From NCBI GenBank assembly GCA_033961575.1, contig CM066732.1, positions 56,428,001 to 56,492,000 on the forward strand: a stretch of DNA of 64,000 nucleotides, read 5' to 3'. The notes under the pieces are model-generated. The model was not told the origin of the DNA and ran no database searches. It saw only the letters and a list, made by a program, of their open reading frames with translations. Position numbers and translations under genes: made by a program. Every line of letters starts with the position of its first letter. Position 1 is the first letter of the stretch. Positions 1 to 12,100 of this stretch are shown piece by piece. The stretch is from Aselliscus stoliczkanus. Lineage: Eukaryota > Chordata > Mammalia > Chiroptera > Hipposideridae.

Positions 1-156
1 CTGCCTCAGCCGTCATCCACAGTTCAGTGGGTTAGTGCCGTGAGGCGCGCCTAGCAGGTGTTTGTGTCCCCTCCCACCCAGTGCGGCCCTGGAGCCGCCT
101 GCCCGCAGCTCTGCCCTGCGCTCATGTAGTGCCCTTCTCTGCCACCCTCTCTGCAG

Positions 157-3100
157 ATAGACGTCGACGACCTGGAGGAGGGACCTGCGGTGAACGGTGA
201 CGCAGGCGCAGTGGTGTCGGGGAGCAAGAGGAGGTCCCAGAGCGGAAGTGCCGCGACCAAGAAAGATGGAGAGGTGGCTAAGGGGCCAGCACCCCCAGAA
301 CAGGTGCCCCGCCACATGCGCTCTGCTGTCATTTCCTGAATTCCATTTTGTTCATTGCCCAGTTGCCCCAAAGTTTCCTTGGGGGCTCCAATCAGATTTG
401 TATGAAATCCTCATGGTGACCTCCAGGGTGTGAATCCAGGGTCCCCTAGACAAGTCCGTGGCCCAGAATCTGCCTCCCTTTTTGGGGGTGTCTGGCCCAG
501 TTCAGCTGGGCGTGTGTGCCCCATGACGATGCGTCTGGAGCCCGGGGCCCTGGGTGATGTGCTTTGAAGAGCTGTGTAGGCTGGATCAGTTTTGTTTTCT
601 CCACAGCACAGGGGAGAGTCCCTTGGGACACCTTTTGCTCATTGATTCAGCAAGTGCTTTTGGGAGCCTCCTGGGTTCTGGGGACAAGTCATTTGCCCTC
701 TCAGGGTCCTCTGGTCAAGAGGATGAGTGCAAGTCGGGGGGCCTGACTGAGCTCGGGATGGGGAGGGCTTCCCTGAGGAGCTGTCACACTGATGGGAAGA
801 TATGGCCAGGTGAATGCAGGAACAGTGTTGAGGCCGAGGGCCAGGGCGTGGGGCTGGTTCACAGGTCGCTGAGCGTCGCAGGGACAGTGGTGGACAAAAC
901 GCATCAAGAAAGCAGAGGGCAGGTGGGTTGCAGTGAGGCTGTTGAGAGGGTTGTGAGAGGAAGAAGGAGGCTGGACCTGAGTGGGAGAGACAATGGGAGG
1001 TGCTAGTTGTTGGAGAGAGGAGTAGCAAGCTCACAGGACACCCTAAAATTGGGAGGGAGGGGGTGCCACATGGGTCCTCTGTCCCTCCGCAACTTGCTGC
1101 TTTGGTTCTCAGGGTTTAAGATTTTATTGTCTCTTGCCATTGATTAATATGTGCTGCTTTTGTTAGTCGAACGCAAGTGGCAAACTCCGGAAGAAGAAAA
1201 AGAAACAGAAAAACAAGAAAAGTACTGCAGAAGCTTTGGTATGCCCGGCAGCTTTCCTCTCCGTTCTTTTCTGGCTGTTTCCCAAAGCGAGGTTGAAAGC
1301 AGTGGGGTTTTATTTGATTATTTGACCCTTCCCCACTAGGAGTGTAACTGATTCAGAGGTCAGGGGCATGAAAAGGGTCACAGGTACACACCAAACCTTG
1401 CTTCTGTGTGTTTACTTTGTCCTTGAGAGTCAGAGCCCCACTCTCCCCTCCGTCTTCCAGCAACGTCCGAAACGCTGTTCCTGGACAGGCGTCGTTCTGA
1501 GCCTTTCCTGGTGCCTACAGACTCAGTGATGATGAGGTGTAAACTCCTCTACCCCCCACATGAGCGTCTCCAGTATCGTCCCTGGGGCCTCATTTTTCCC
1601 TGTCTGTCCTGAGAAGAGGATGTAGCTTGGTGGCTGTTGAGTCAGTCACAGGTCCCAGCTCAGTCACCTGAGGAGGCAAGGGTGCCTGTAGAATGAGAAC
1701 TGTGGGCTTGTGATCCAGTGATTTCTGGGTCCTTCTGGTTCCGTGAGTCTGTCTGTCCCAAGCTTCCTCTTAGAAAGCATCGCCACCTTTCTATAATAAA
1801 TGATGTATGTGCCACTGTTTTTCTGGAAGTAACAATGTAATGCTTGCTCTTTGTAAAAGTCGGTCAAATACAGTTAGTATGCTGAGTGACATGTTGTCTG
1901 GGCCTTTAGGAAAATGGGCTGGAGGACATCGACCGCATCTTGGAGAGGATTGAGGACGACAGTGGCTCACGCCCCCCTGGCCCGCCACCCCTGAGCTCCA
2001 AGAAGCATGTCCTGTATGTGGAGCACAGGTAGGCCCCCTTCCTCCTGGCTGTCACTCGCTGTCCCCGCAGACTCCATGGGGGGGAGCAGGTTAGTAAAAG
2101 AAAATGTACTGTCTTCATTTAAAAGTGACATGAGGGGGGCCGGCCGAGTGGCGCATTGGTTAAGCGCTGGTTTTGGGATGCCAGCGGCCCCGGTTCGGAT
2201 CCCACATGAGGGCCAGTGACACTGCCCTCTACAGCTAACAACAGCTCCACCTGGAGCTGGGCTGTGCGAGCCCCGGTGATGGTGTGGGCTGCAGCCCCTG
2301 CTGCAGTGGCTGCCATAGGCTACAGTGAGTGGCCCGCAGGCAGCGTGAGCGGCTGGCAGCCAGCGTGAGCTGCCAATAGCCGCGGTGAGCGACATCCAGA
2401 GGCCCGCGACCGATCTGCCTCATCCAGGAAGAGCGCAATGACAATACCAACAGTGAAGCAACATCCTCCGCAACTAAACTGAAGAACAAAAAGACAGCAA
2501 CTTGTCTGTTCCCCTTCCCCGATTCCCCAATGCTGTTCCCCTCCGCCAATTCCCCAATAAAAAAAAAATTAAAAAAAGTGACATGAGGGCCGGCCCAGTG
2601 GCACGGTGGTTAAGCACTGGCCTGAGAAGCCAGCGGCCCGGTTCGGGTCCCACATATGAGGGCCAGTGACACTACCCTCAAAAAAAAAAAAAAAAAAAAA
2701 GTCACATGAGTTTATTATCAGACCTTTAGGAAACAGGAAAAAGGAGAAAGCAAAAGGGGACTCCTGCTTTTTGCTGTCTTTTTGGTCTTTTCAGCCCGCA
2801 CGCTCCTCTTGTAGATGCTAATGAGGCCCTGCCCTACTACAGAGGTTGCTGCCAGCCTCTAAAATAAGCCAGTCCTTTCCTACGTCGGTGGGGACGCCCC
2901 AATCTTGCCCCGGTCTCGCGCTGCCCTGACCGGGCCTCTGGTCGGTGTGGTTTGAGAGAAAGCAGCCTGCCAGTGAGTTTTCTCACTACAGTCGCTGGTT
3001 TCCTTGCTGGGTTTTGTGTGTCTTTGTAAAATCCCCAGAATCATTGTAAAAGAACTCAATCTCACTTTCTCTGTAAAATTTTCAATTCTCTAGACACTTG

Positions 3101-6100
3101 AATCCAGACACAGAGCTGAAAAGGTATTTTGGTGCTCGAGCTGTCCTGGGAGAACAAAGGTAAGATCCACATGGGCCACATCCTCAAGTACAGAAAGGGG
3201 TTTCTCAAACCGTGAGAGAAAGGAAACCCTGAGGGGTCTGGGCAGAAGCTGCTATCTGACCTTGGCCGCCATCTCTGGTGTGCACCGTCGGTTTTCACAG
3301 GTCCTGAGGCTCCTTCAGTATTGAGCCTCTGGCCCTGAACTCTTAGGTGGGTTCATGTCCGCTTCCCTTCAGCAGCCAGCCACTTGAAGGTTAAATGCCG
3401 AGGAAGTTGGAGTCTGTGAACTGAACAGTTCTTAGTGGTTGGCGCTGCGTGGCCGACACAGCGAGAAATGCTCAGAGCATGAGGGTCTGTGTCTGGGACT
3501 CTCTGTGGGAGGCACCACTGTCCTGCCTCCGACCCTCCAACACAGAGGCCAGTGACCAGCAGCCGTGTCTTTTCACATACATCTTGTTTCTGATCATAGA
3601 ACTGAATACTTCTTATAAAAAAGTTGAAGCAATTCAGAATCGTCTACTTGGACAACCCCCAAAAAATAACCAGTCAAGACAGATTGCTGCCACTCAGGGT
3701 CGCAGTACATGCCCTGGGCAGGGAGACCGTGCTCGCCCGAGGGGACAGATGTTGGACTGCGTGTTGGCTGCAGTCCCCTTGCACCTGTGCTGGCATTTCT
3801 GGTGAAATTGCCAGGAATGGTGTCCCCATCTTGAGGTGGCTACATGTCACCCCACTGCCCTCTGGGATAGCTGTACCACTTCCACCCACCCACCACTGTG
3901 TCCGAGTGTCTCTGCCTCTGGTCCATAGCAGGCTTAGGAGGTTTAAAAGTCTGTTGTAGGGCTGGCCGAGTGGCGTGGTGGTTAAGCGCTGGCTTAGGAA
4001 GCCAGCGGCCCCGGTTCGTGTCTCACATATGAGGGCCAGTGACACTGCCCTCAAAAATCAATAAATTAAAGTCCGTTGTAACGTGCATACAAACAATAGT
4101 TTTGATCTTTTGACTTCTCTTTGATTATGAGTAAGGTTGAGGATTTTTTCATGTGTTACCCACCGACACTTTCCTTGCATATCTGATGGTTTTTACTTTA
4201 TATTTCGCTTTTATTTTGGGTGTGATTTAGGATACAAGGGTTTCAGACTTGCTCTTCTTTTTGGAATAGTAACAAAAACACTTTTATGTTAAGCTGTCGC
4301 TCTTTGTCATCTGCCTTTGTCACAGGCTGGCATTCTGCCCTGGCTCAGCTCCCACCTGTCCCTTCGTCCTCCCTCTGCTCCTGCACGTGTCTGACTGTCA
4401 TCTCTGGTTACTCAGACTCCCTGATGTCACACGCACCGCTCTTTCTCGGGTGCTCATATTTGACATCCTCCTGTGACAGGCCTGGTTGGCTCGCTGTCTC
4501 CCCCCTGCCCCGTGTCTGAGACTCCCTGGGTCCTTGTTCCCCCAGCCAGTCTCCCAGCAAGTCAAGGGTGCCTGAGCCCAGCCTGCTGTGTACGGCCGGC
4601 TCCCTGCAGGATGGTGCTGTCCCTGGGCCTCAGCACCCAGTTAATTCTCCTTTTTACACCCTGCAGATTTTGACTATGTATTTCTTATACAGTTGGTTTT
4701 TTCCCCTCCAGTTTCTGGCTTTCTTATTGGAAGCAGAAACATGCTTTTTTATCCTGTTCCCAACACAGTTCAGGTTTTTACTCATTGTTTTCTTAGTGAA
4801 AAAGTTGAGTTTATCAAGAGGACAGAGAATAGTGTACACAGGTCCACATGTCATCACTTGGCTGAAGAAACAGTGTCACGGAGGGAGCAGAAACCCCTCC
4901 GGAACCAGGGCTTTGGGCATGTCAGCATCTGCAGCAGACACCGCTGTAGCAGCTCCAGCTACGGACGGAGGCTCCCCTATCCCTCCCCCTCTGTCCTCCA
5001 TGCTCGGCTGGTGTTGCCTGGTCTGGCTCCTGTGACTCCGGGGAACTCCTGCAGGCTTGCTCTCATTCTTGTCTTTAATTTTAGTTTCAGCATTGGTTTC
5101 CTCTCCATCTTTCCTGTACTCGACTGGTCTGGGAATCTCCTCTGTTCCTTTTCTCCTTCTCTGGTCGTCAGTTGTTTAGATCGCTGTTTCCAGTTTCGTC
5201 TGGTAGTGCTTGTGCTCGGTACCAGCGCTGTTTGCATCTGTCCTCGTCGTGTCTATGGAAGCACTGCCGCTCACCCCCACCCTCCCCTGCCCCACTGCTT
5301 TGCTCCCACAGCCCCGGCAGAGGTTGGGCCGCGAAGGTGAAGCCGTGATCTGTCCTCTTCTCCCCAGGCCGCGGCAGAGACAGCGCGTGTACCCCAAGTG
5401 TACGTGGCTGACGACCCCTAAGAGCGCCTGGCCCCGGTACACCAAGCCAGGTGAGGGCCGCGGGGGTGTGGGGGTGTGCGGGGCCAGCCCTGGGCCCTGC
5501 TGGGGCCTTCCGTGTGTGCGGCTGTGTGACTGAGCATCCTGATACAGGGCTGGGTGACGCCAGTGTCTTAGCGCAGACACCCCCCATGCCAGTTGTGGGT
5601 TTTCTCGATCATGTTTCAGTGCAGCTTTTTTCTACCTCTTCCTTCTTCCTGTGTGTACTATACCTTATCAAGCAATCAAGTTCATGTTTAAAGTGTGATA
5701 TTTTGTGTTGCACACTAGTTAGTATGCATAGCTTAGGGAAAGCATCAGCAGTGCCAGCTGGCTTGGGGTTGGGGCAAAGGCCCTTCAGTACCACTTAGCT
5801 GCATGGTGTGGAGGAGCGTCCAGGAGCCTCGGACATGAGGGCCAGGATGGCAGGGATGCCCCTGGGACACTGGCAGAGCTGGGGGCTCAGCCGTGTGGTC
5901 CTGTGGGGCGTGGCCTTTGGCGCAGCTGTCGGGACAGTGAGCCAGCGGGGACCTGGAACTGTCAACCTACTTCATGAAGGCACTGAAGGGAGGGAGGAGC
6001 TTTCAGGTTCTCAGAAGAAACGCTCAGAGTTGGGTGCGAGGAGCAGAGAGGGCCTGCAATCATGGGTTTTCGTCACCATTGCCTCAGCCCCTGTCCCAGC

Positions 6101-9100
6101 CCCTGCATGGTCCCCCTTGGTTCTCACTAGACAGTGTTTAGGCCCAGCCAGATGAGACAGCGGGGCCGTGCATGTCTCCATCTCCATTGTCCTGGGATGT
6201 GGGTGCGCTGTCTACACTTCGGGGGAGAGAAGCGTCTTTATAGGGAAGGAGCGGAGGGCATGGGGCTGGTGAGGGCCCAGCTCGGGCCCGCAGCCTGGGC
6301 GCCCTGGGATGTCCGCAGGCTGCAGCAGATGGCCTGAGGACCTCGGGGCCTGACGTGACGCTCTCCCCAGGTCTGTCCATGCGGCTGCTGGAGTCCAGGA
6401 AGGGCCTGTCGTGCTTTGCGTTTGAACACAGTGAGGAGTACCAGCAGACGCAGCTCCGGTTTCTCAGTGCCGTGGAGTCCATGGAACCCAACAACATCGT
6501 GGTACGTGCACCGCCGCGGAGGCCGTCGCCTACCACAGGCCAGCACACAGGCTCCTGAGCGCCCGCCAGCGTCTGCCCGCTGGGGGGCCCGGCAGCGGTC
6601 CTGGGGCGTGGGGGAGCATGGGGGCAGAGGCCTGGCACAGGTTCCCTACTCCCCGTCAGCTCAGTGAGGGGCTCGCTGCCGGGCCAAGCATGTCTTGAGC
6701 TGGGGTTTGGGAATCAGCTGGGATCCTTTCCCCAAGGTTTAAATGCCGGACAGACCCGCCCGGGCTCTGGTGCTCCGGGTGCTGTGCCAGGATGGCCCTG
6801 CCCTCTGTCACCGGCAGCTGTCCCCTCTCTCGCAGGTCCTGCTCCAGACCAGCCCCTACCACGTTGACTCCCTGCTGCAGCTCAGTGATGCTTGCCGGTT
6901 CCAGGAGGATCAGGAGATGGCACGCGACCTCGTAGGTGAGGCCCCGCCCCGCCCTGCTGCCCAGGGCCCAGCGTCCCTCCACTTGGGTGTCTCAGAGGCT
7001 GGCAGCACAGATGCTGTTTCATAAGGTGACCGGATTCAAATGGGTTTCCCAGGGTTTTTTTTTTAATTACAGCTTTATTGAGATACAGTTTTTATTACAT
7101 CAAATTCTTCCGTTTAATGTACAATTCATTGGTTTTTAGTAAATGCCAGAGATGTACAGCTTCCTAGATCCTAGATTATTTTCATTACATACAAAAGAAA
7201 CCCATCAGCTGCCCCAGCCTTTGGCACCCATGTGCTGTCTCTGGGTTTGCCTGTTCTGGATAGTTCTTATCAGTGGAGTCATGTAGCACGTGTCTCTGTG
7301 GCTTCTGTCATTCACCATAATGTCTCTAAGGCTCACTGTGTGACCGGTGTGTCAGCACTGCTCCCCTGACGGCTGTGTGATGCCCCACTGTGTGCATGGA
7401 CGACATTCGGTTTACTCTCCAGCACTGGGGACGCACTTGGGCTGTTTCCCGTCGGACCCTAGTGACTAAGCTGTTGGGACACGGGTGCGGGCTCTGTGAG
7501 GCGTGTTTGTATGTCTCTGGCTAGAATGTGGGTGTTGCCAGCTCAGACCCCGCTAGTTGAAGTACATGCAGGGTGAAACCCAGTTTCATCCGTGCTCTGT
7601 CACTTCCCAAATCCTAGTGACCTGACCTCCTTCCTTCCAGAGCTTTCGTTGTTGCAAGCCACAGAGGACGGGGTTGCAGTCGCCCCATGGTGGCTGTGAC
7701 GCCGTCCCCTCGTGTTTGTGTGGCCCGCAGAGAGAGCGCTGTACAGCATGGAGTGTGCCTTCCACCCCTTGTTCAGCCTCACCAGCGGGACCTGCCGGCT
7801 GGATTACCGCAGACCCGAGAACAGGTAAGCTGGCTGCCGCGAGGGCTTTCTCAGATGCAGCATTCATTGCTCTTTCTTTTGTGTGCCGAAGCCGTCACAG
7901 GTGCCATGAGTACCAGTGGGGGAGAAGCGGGAGCAGTGGGCATGGGCTGTCCACAAGGGTCCCCCTGGTAGCTTGGAGCAGGGCGTCTCGCTGTGTTTAA
8001 AGCTTGAATGCAGGCGGGCTGGGCTCAAGAGTGGGCTGGCGTGGGGTTAAATGTGTCTGGGTTAGAAGTGAGCCTAATAAGCCCCTTCACCACAAAGGGA
8101 TCCATAATTGTGTCTCTTGTATCGTTGGACAAAAGGACCCGTGCCCTGTGAGTTTAGGATATTCTGCAGTGCTTAAATCAGTAGGTCCAGCTCAGACCCT
8201 GTTCCTTGTATTGATGGGTTGTGCGCGTGTGACACTTCTCCCTCCCTGAACCCCCTCCTCACTAGATCAGGCCTAAATGGCATCAGCAGCCCTCCCACCG
8301 GCCTTGCCCTTGGCCTGGTCTTCTGGGCCCTGGTGAGTGGGCGTGGCATACCCTCTGTCCGGGGTCGCCCCTCACCCTCCTAGGGTCCAGCTGTCCTGCG
8401 TCCCGGCATGCTGATGCCCACCGCACGCCATCTGCACTGTGTGCTGAATTCTCTCTGCTGGTTGTGTTGTGTTGTTAGTATTGTCTCTCCAATTAAATTC
8501 TTAGTTGTTTCAGACAGGTTATAAGATGCTATTATTCCCACGCATTAACCAGGCAGTAGGTTATTGATAAAAGTAACGGTCCACTGGGATTATTCAAGTC
8601 TCAAAACTTTATGCATCCAACAATAGTGCTACTAGCAACTGTTGAAATTTGAGGATAAATTAAGATTGTACGGCCGGCTGAGTGGCGCGGTGGTTGAGCG
8701 CTGGCTTGGGAACCCAGCGGCCCCGGTTCAGGTCCCACGTATCGTGAGGGCCAGTGACACTGCCCTCAAAAAAAAAAAAAAAAAAAAAGATGGTAATTAC
8801 AGGAGATTTTATTTTAACTTTGTTTCCTTAAGTGATAAGTTAAAAAAAACAACAACAAAAAAACCCCAAGGTCCTAAAGGTTTCAACTAACCAATAAGTG
8901 TGGCTTCTGTACATGGATACATACGTACTTGCAAACAACAAGCAGAGCGTCACCCTCTGCAGACACAGGGACACTCTCAAACATTCATGGTGATTAGGCC
9001 ACACAGGACATGCCGAGGAAGCCAGCAGGCAGAGGGGGACGCAGTGCTGGAGGAGGCTTCAGGCCACGTGGCTTTGCCACCTTGCTGTCGCTCTAATTCA

Positions 9101-12100
9101 CGAGGAACTGTCTTGGGTCTAGGAGCTTCTACCTGGCCCTCTACAAGCAGATGAGCTTCCTAGAGAAGCGTGGCTGCGCACGCACAGCCCTGGAGTACTG
9201 CAAGCTCATTCTGAGGTCAGTGTCCCGGCCGTCGCCACTGCTTGTTTTTCTCAGTGACCGCAGGCTCGTGGGCACCCACAGTGGCCCACTCTGCGTTTTG
9301 TCTCCTCTTTTTCCCCTGCTCGCATGCTGCCTCCGGAAGCCTTGAGCCCGATGAGGACCCCCTGTGCATGCTGCTGCTCATCGACCACCTGGCCTTGCGG
9401 GCACGGAACTACGAGTACTTGATCCGCCTCTTCCAGGAGTGGGAGGTAGGTGCATGCCAATACTGCGTGTCAGTCCTGTGCACTCCAGAGATAGCCCAGC
9501 AATGCGGTGCCAGGGTCCAGGGCAGACCCCAGTGCCACTGGCCCCCCCTCCAACCCAGCTTCCACGTGTGCGCACATGTGCGCGCACGGGCAGCCGTGGG
9601 CCGGCGCAGAGCAGGGGCACACTGCAGCGGCTTCGTGGGCTTCATGCGGCGGAGGCCCCAGCTCCTGACCGCATGGGTCACAACAGCGACCCTCAGTGCT
9701 TCCACACTGAAGTGCTAGTTTAGGTATGCTGGGTTAAATAGAACGTGTTATCATTCATTTCACCTTTTTTCTTTCTTTCTTTTTTTTTTTTTGAGGGCAG
9801 TGGCACGGGCCCTCATCGTATGTGGGACCCGAACCGGGGCTGCTAGCTTCCCAAGCCAGCACTTAACCACCATGCCACTCGGCTGGCCCTCACCTTTTTT
9901 CTTTTTAAAGCAGCTGGTAGAAAATGTGAACTGACACATGCTTACATGATGATCCTGGGGAATGTACTGCCCTGGGGTCCCCTAAACCCTGCCGGGGAGA
10001 GCTCGTAGCTGGGAGCGGGTGTGCGCAAGTTTTTTCACGACACCTGGTGGTACGTGATTGACAGACAGCTACGCAGATGCCTGAGTTTTGTGTTCTTAGG
10101 CGTAGTCGGCCTAGGTGTGCCAGCTCTGGGGACCTGGTTTGCATAGTTTCTGGAGTCACAGAAAAGCAGCTGCAAGGAGGCCCCGCAGTGGGGCTGCCAT
10201 AGTGTTGATAGTGGTTAATAGGTTATGAAACCGTGGTGCCCATGTCCCATTTTAGTAGAGGAAGCATAGCACACGGGTACCTGGATATTAATAGTAATAC
10301 ATATGCAGAGAAAGGCAGGAAAAATGCCCGGCAACTTTCACAGGCATGATTAGACGGTGGGAGTAGAGGTGCTCCCCCTGTATGGATCGTGCCTTCTCCA
10401 TTTGCCACACTGAGACCAACTGCCTTCTCCTGAAGCTGGGACTGCTTAAGGGAGGGTTGTGGTGTGACGTCTGCTGCGCTTCTCCCCCTCTGCCCCAGTC
10501 AGCCTCAGTCGGAAAAGAGTAAATGGACTAAGTCCAGAAACAAAAATTCGTGTATTCAATCGCACACCACTCTGAGTAGCGTGATGAAAACCTGTGCCAC
10601 GTGCTCTGTCCTGTGGGGATGTGGACCCTCCCTTTGTCCAGTGTCTACATGCTGTGCACGCGCCGCGCCCCTTAGTCACTGAGTGGGCGTCTCAGTTATC
10701 AAATGGACTTCCACGGTGCCGCAGACTTGTGCTCAAGTCACCCCAGTTTTACTTGGTAATGGCTCCGAAACGCAAGGGTAGTGATGCTGGTGATTGCCGA
10801 GACCCACGAATGTGCTTCCTGTAAGTGAGAAAGTGAAGCCTCTTGACTTACGGAGGAAAGAAAAAATCCTGTGCTAAGGTTGCTAAGATCCACGGTGAGA
10901 ACGAATGTTCTGTCTGTGAAACTGTGAAGAAGGAAAAAGAAACTTGTGCTGGTTTGGCGGTTGCTGTTTCATTGTTGCTAGTCTCTTACTATGGCTCGTT
11001 TGTAAACGAAACGACCACAGGCACAGGTGAGTGTGTCCAGGAGAGAACATCATCGCTGCTGTGCGGTTTCAGGCCCCCACTGGGGCTCTTGGAACGCGTC
11101 CCCCACAGATAACGGAGGATGACTGTCTTGGCTTTTCTGTGAAGGCCACAGATGTGATGTGGAGTTACCTGCATACCAAGTGAACTCGCTTTCTTTTGTC
11201 TTCACCACCTGGCACCCCACACTGTTTCTGCTTACAGGCTCATCGGAACCTGTCCCAGCTCCCAAATTTTGCCTTCTCCGTGCCCCTGGCGTATTTCCTG
11301 CTGAGTCAGCAAGCAGACCCGCCGCAGCAGGAGCTCAGCTGTGCGAGGGAAAAGGCCTGCCTCCTGCTCCAACAGGCTCTCACCATGTTCCCTGGAGGTG
11401 GGTGCTCCCCACGCCCCCGCCTCCCCTTGCAGAAAGGTGCCTTGGGTGACACGGGGGCCTCTGCTCCCTTCCGCAGTGCTGATGCCCTTGCTCGGGTACT
11501 GCAGCGTGCGTCCGGATGCCACTGTCACCTGTCACCGCTTCTTTGGACCTGAGGCCGAGATAAGGTAAAGCCTGGAAGATGCCCTGGGGACAAGTGCCCA
11601 CGTGTACATGGTGGGGGTGCCTGGTTCCCTGGGAGTTGCTGTCCACACATGGCCTGGGCAGTGGGACTGTCCCATGCTATGAGGGCTGGGTCCTGTGTCC
11701 TTGTGGGATATCAGCCTGGCCTGCTGGATACGCAGCTGGGTTGGTGTGTGAGCAGCCTGCAGCCCGACACACAGGTTCCTGACAAGGAGGGGGCCACAGC
11801 GTGGGGTCCCGGGTTTGTTTCCTATTTTGCGTTCCTATTAAGGAACTCCTGCAATGTACCTGTGTGCCCAACGCTTGCGCAGTAATGCGTCTCAGTTGGG
11901 CAGACCCAGGCAGCCTCCTTGCTTCAGGCTGCAGGCATTCCCTGGACGTCCCCAAAGGTGCCTGCAGGCGTGTGGAGGCCTGGCCCCATGGTTGCTTACA
12001 GGCCCTGCCTTCCCGCAGCCAGCCCCCTGCCCTGAGCCAGCTGATAAGCCTGTATCTTGGGCGGTCACACTTCCTCTGGAAGGAGCCCGCCACCATAAGC

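Noticed and set aside
2137..2700. CRISPR-like or clustered repeat array
   Set aside because: The repeats are dispersed SINEs in a mammalian genome, with no regular spacers.
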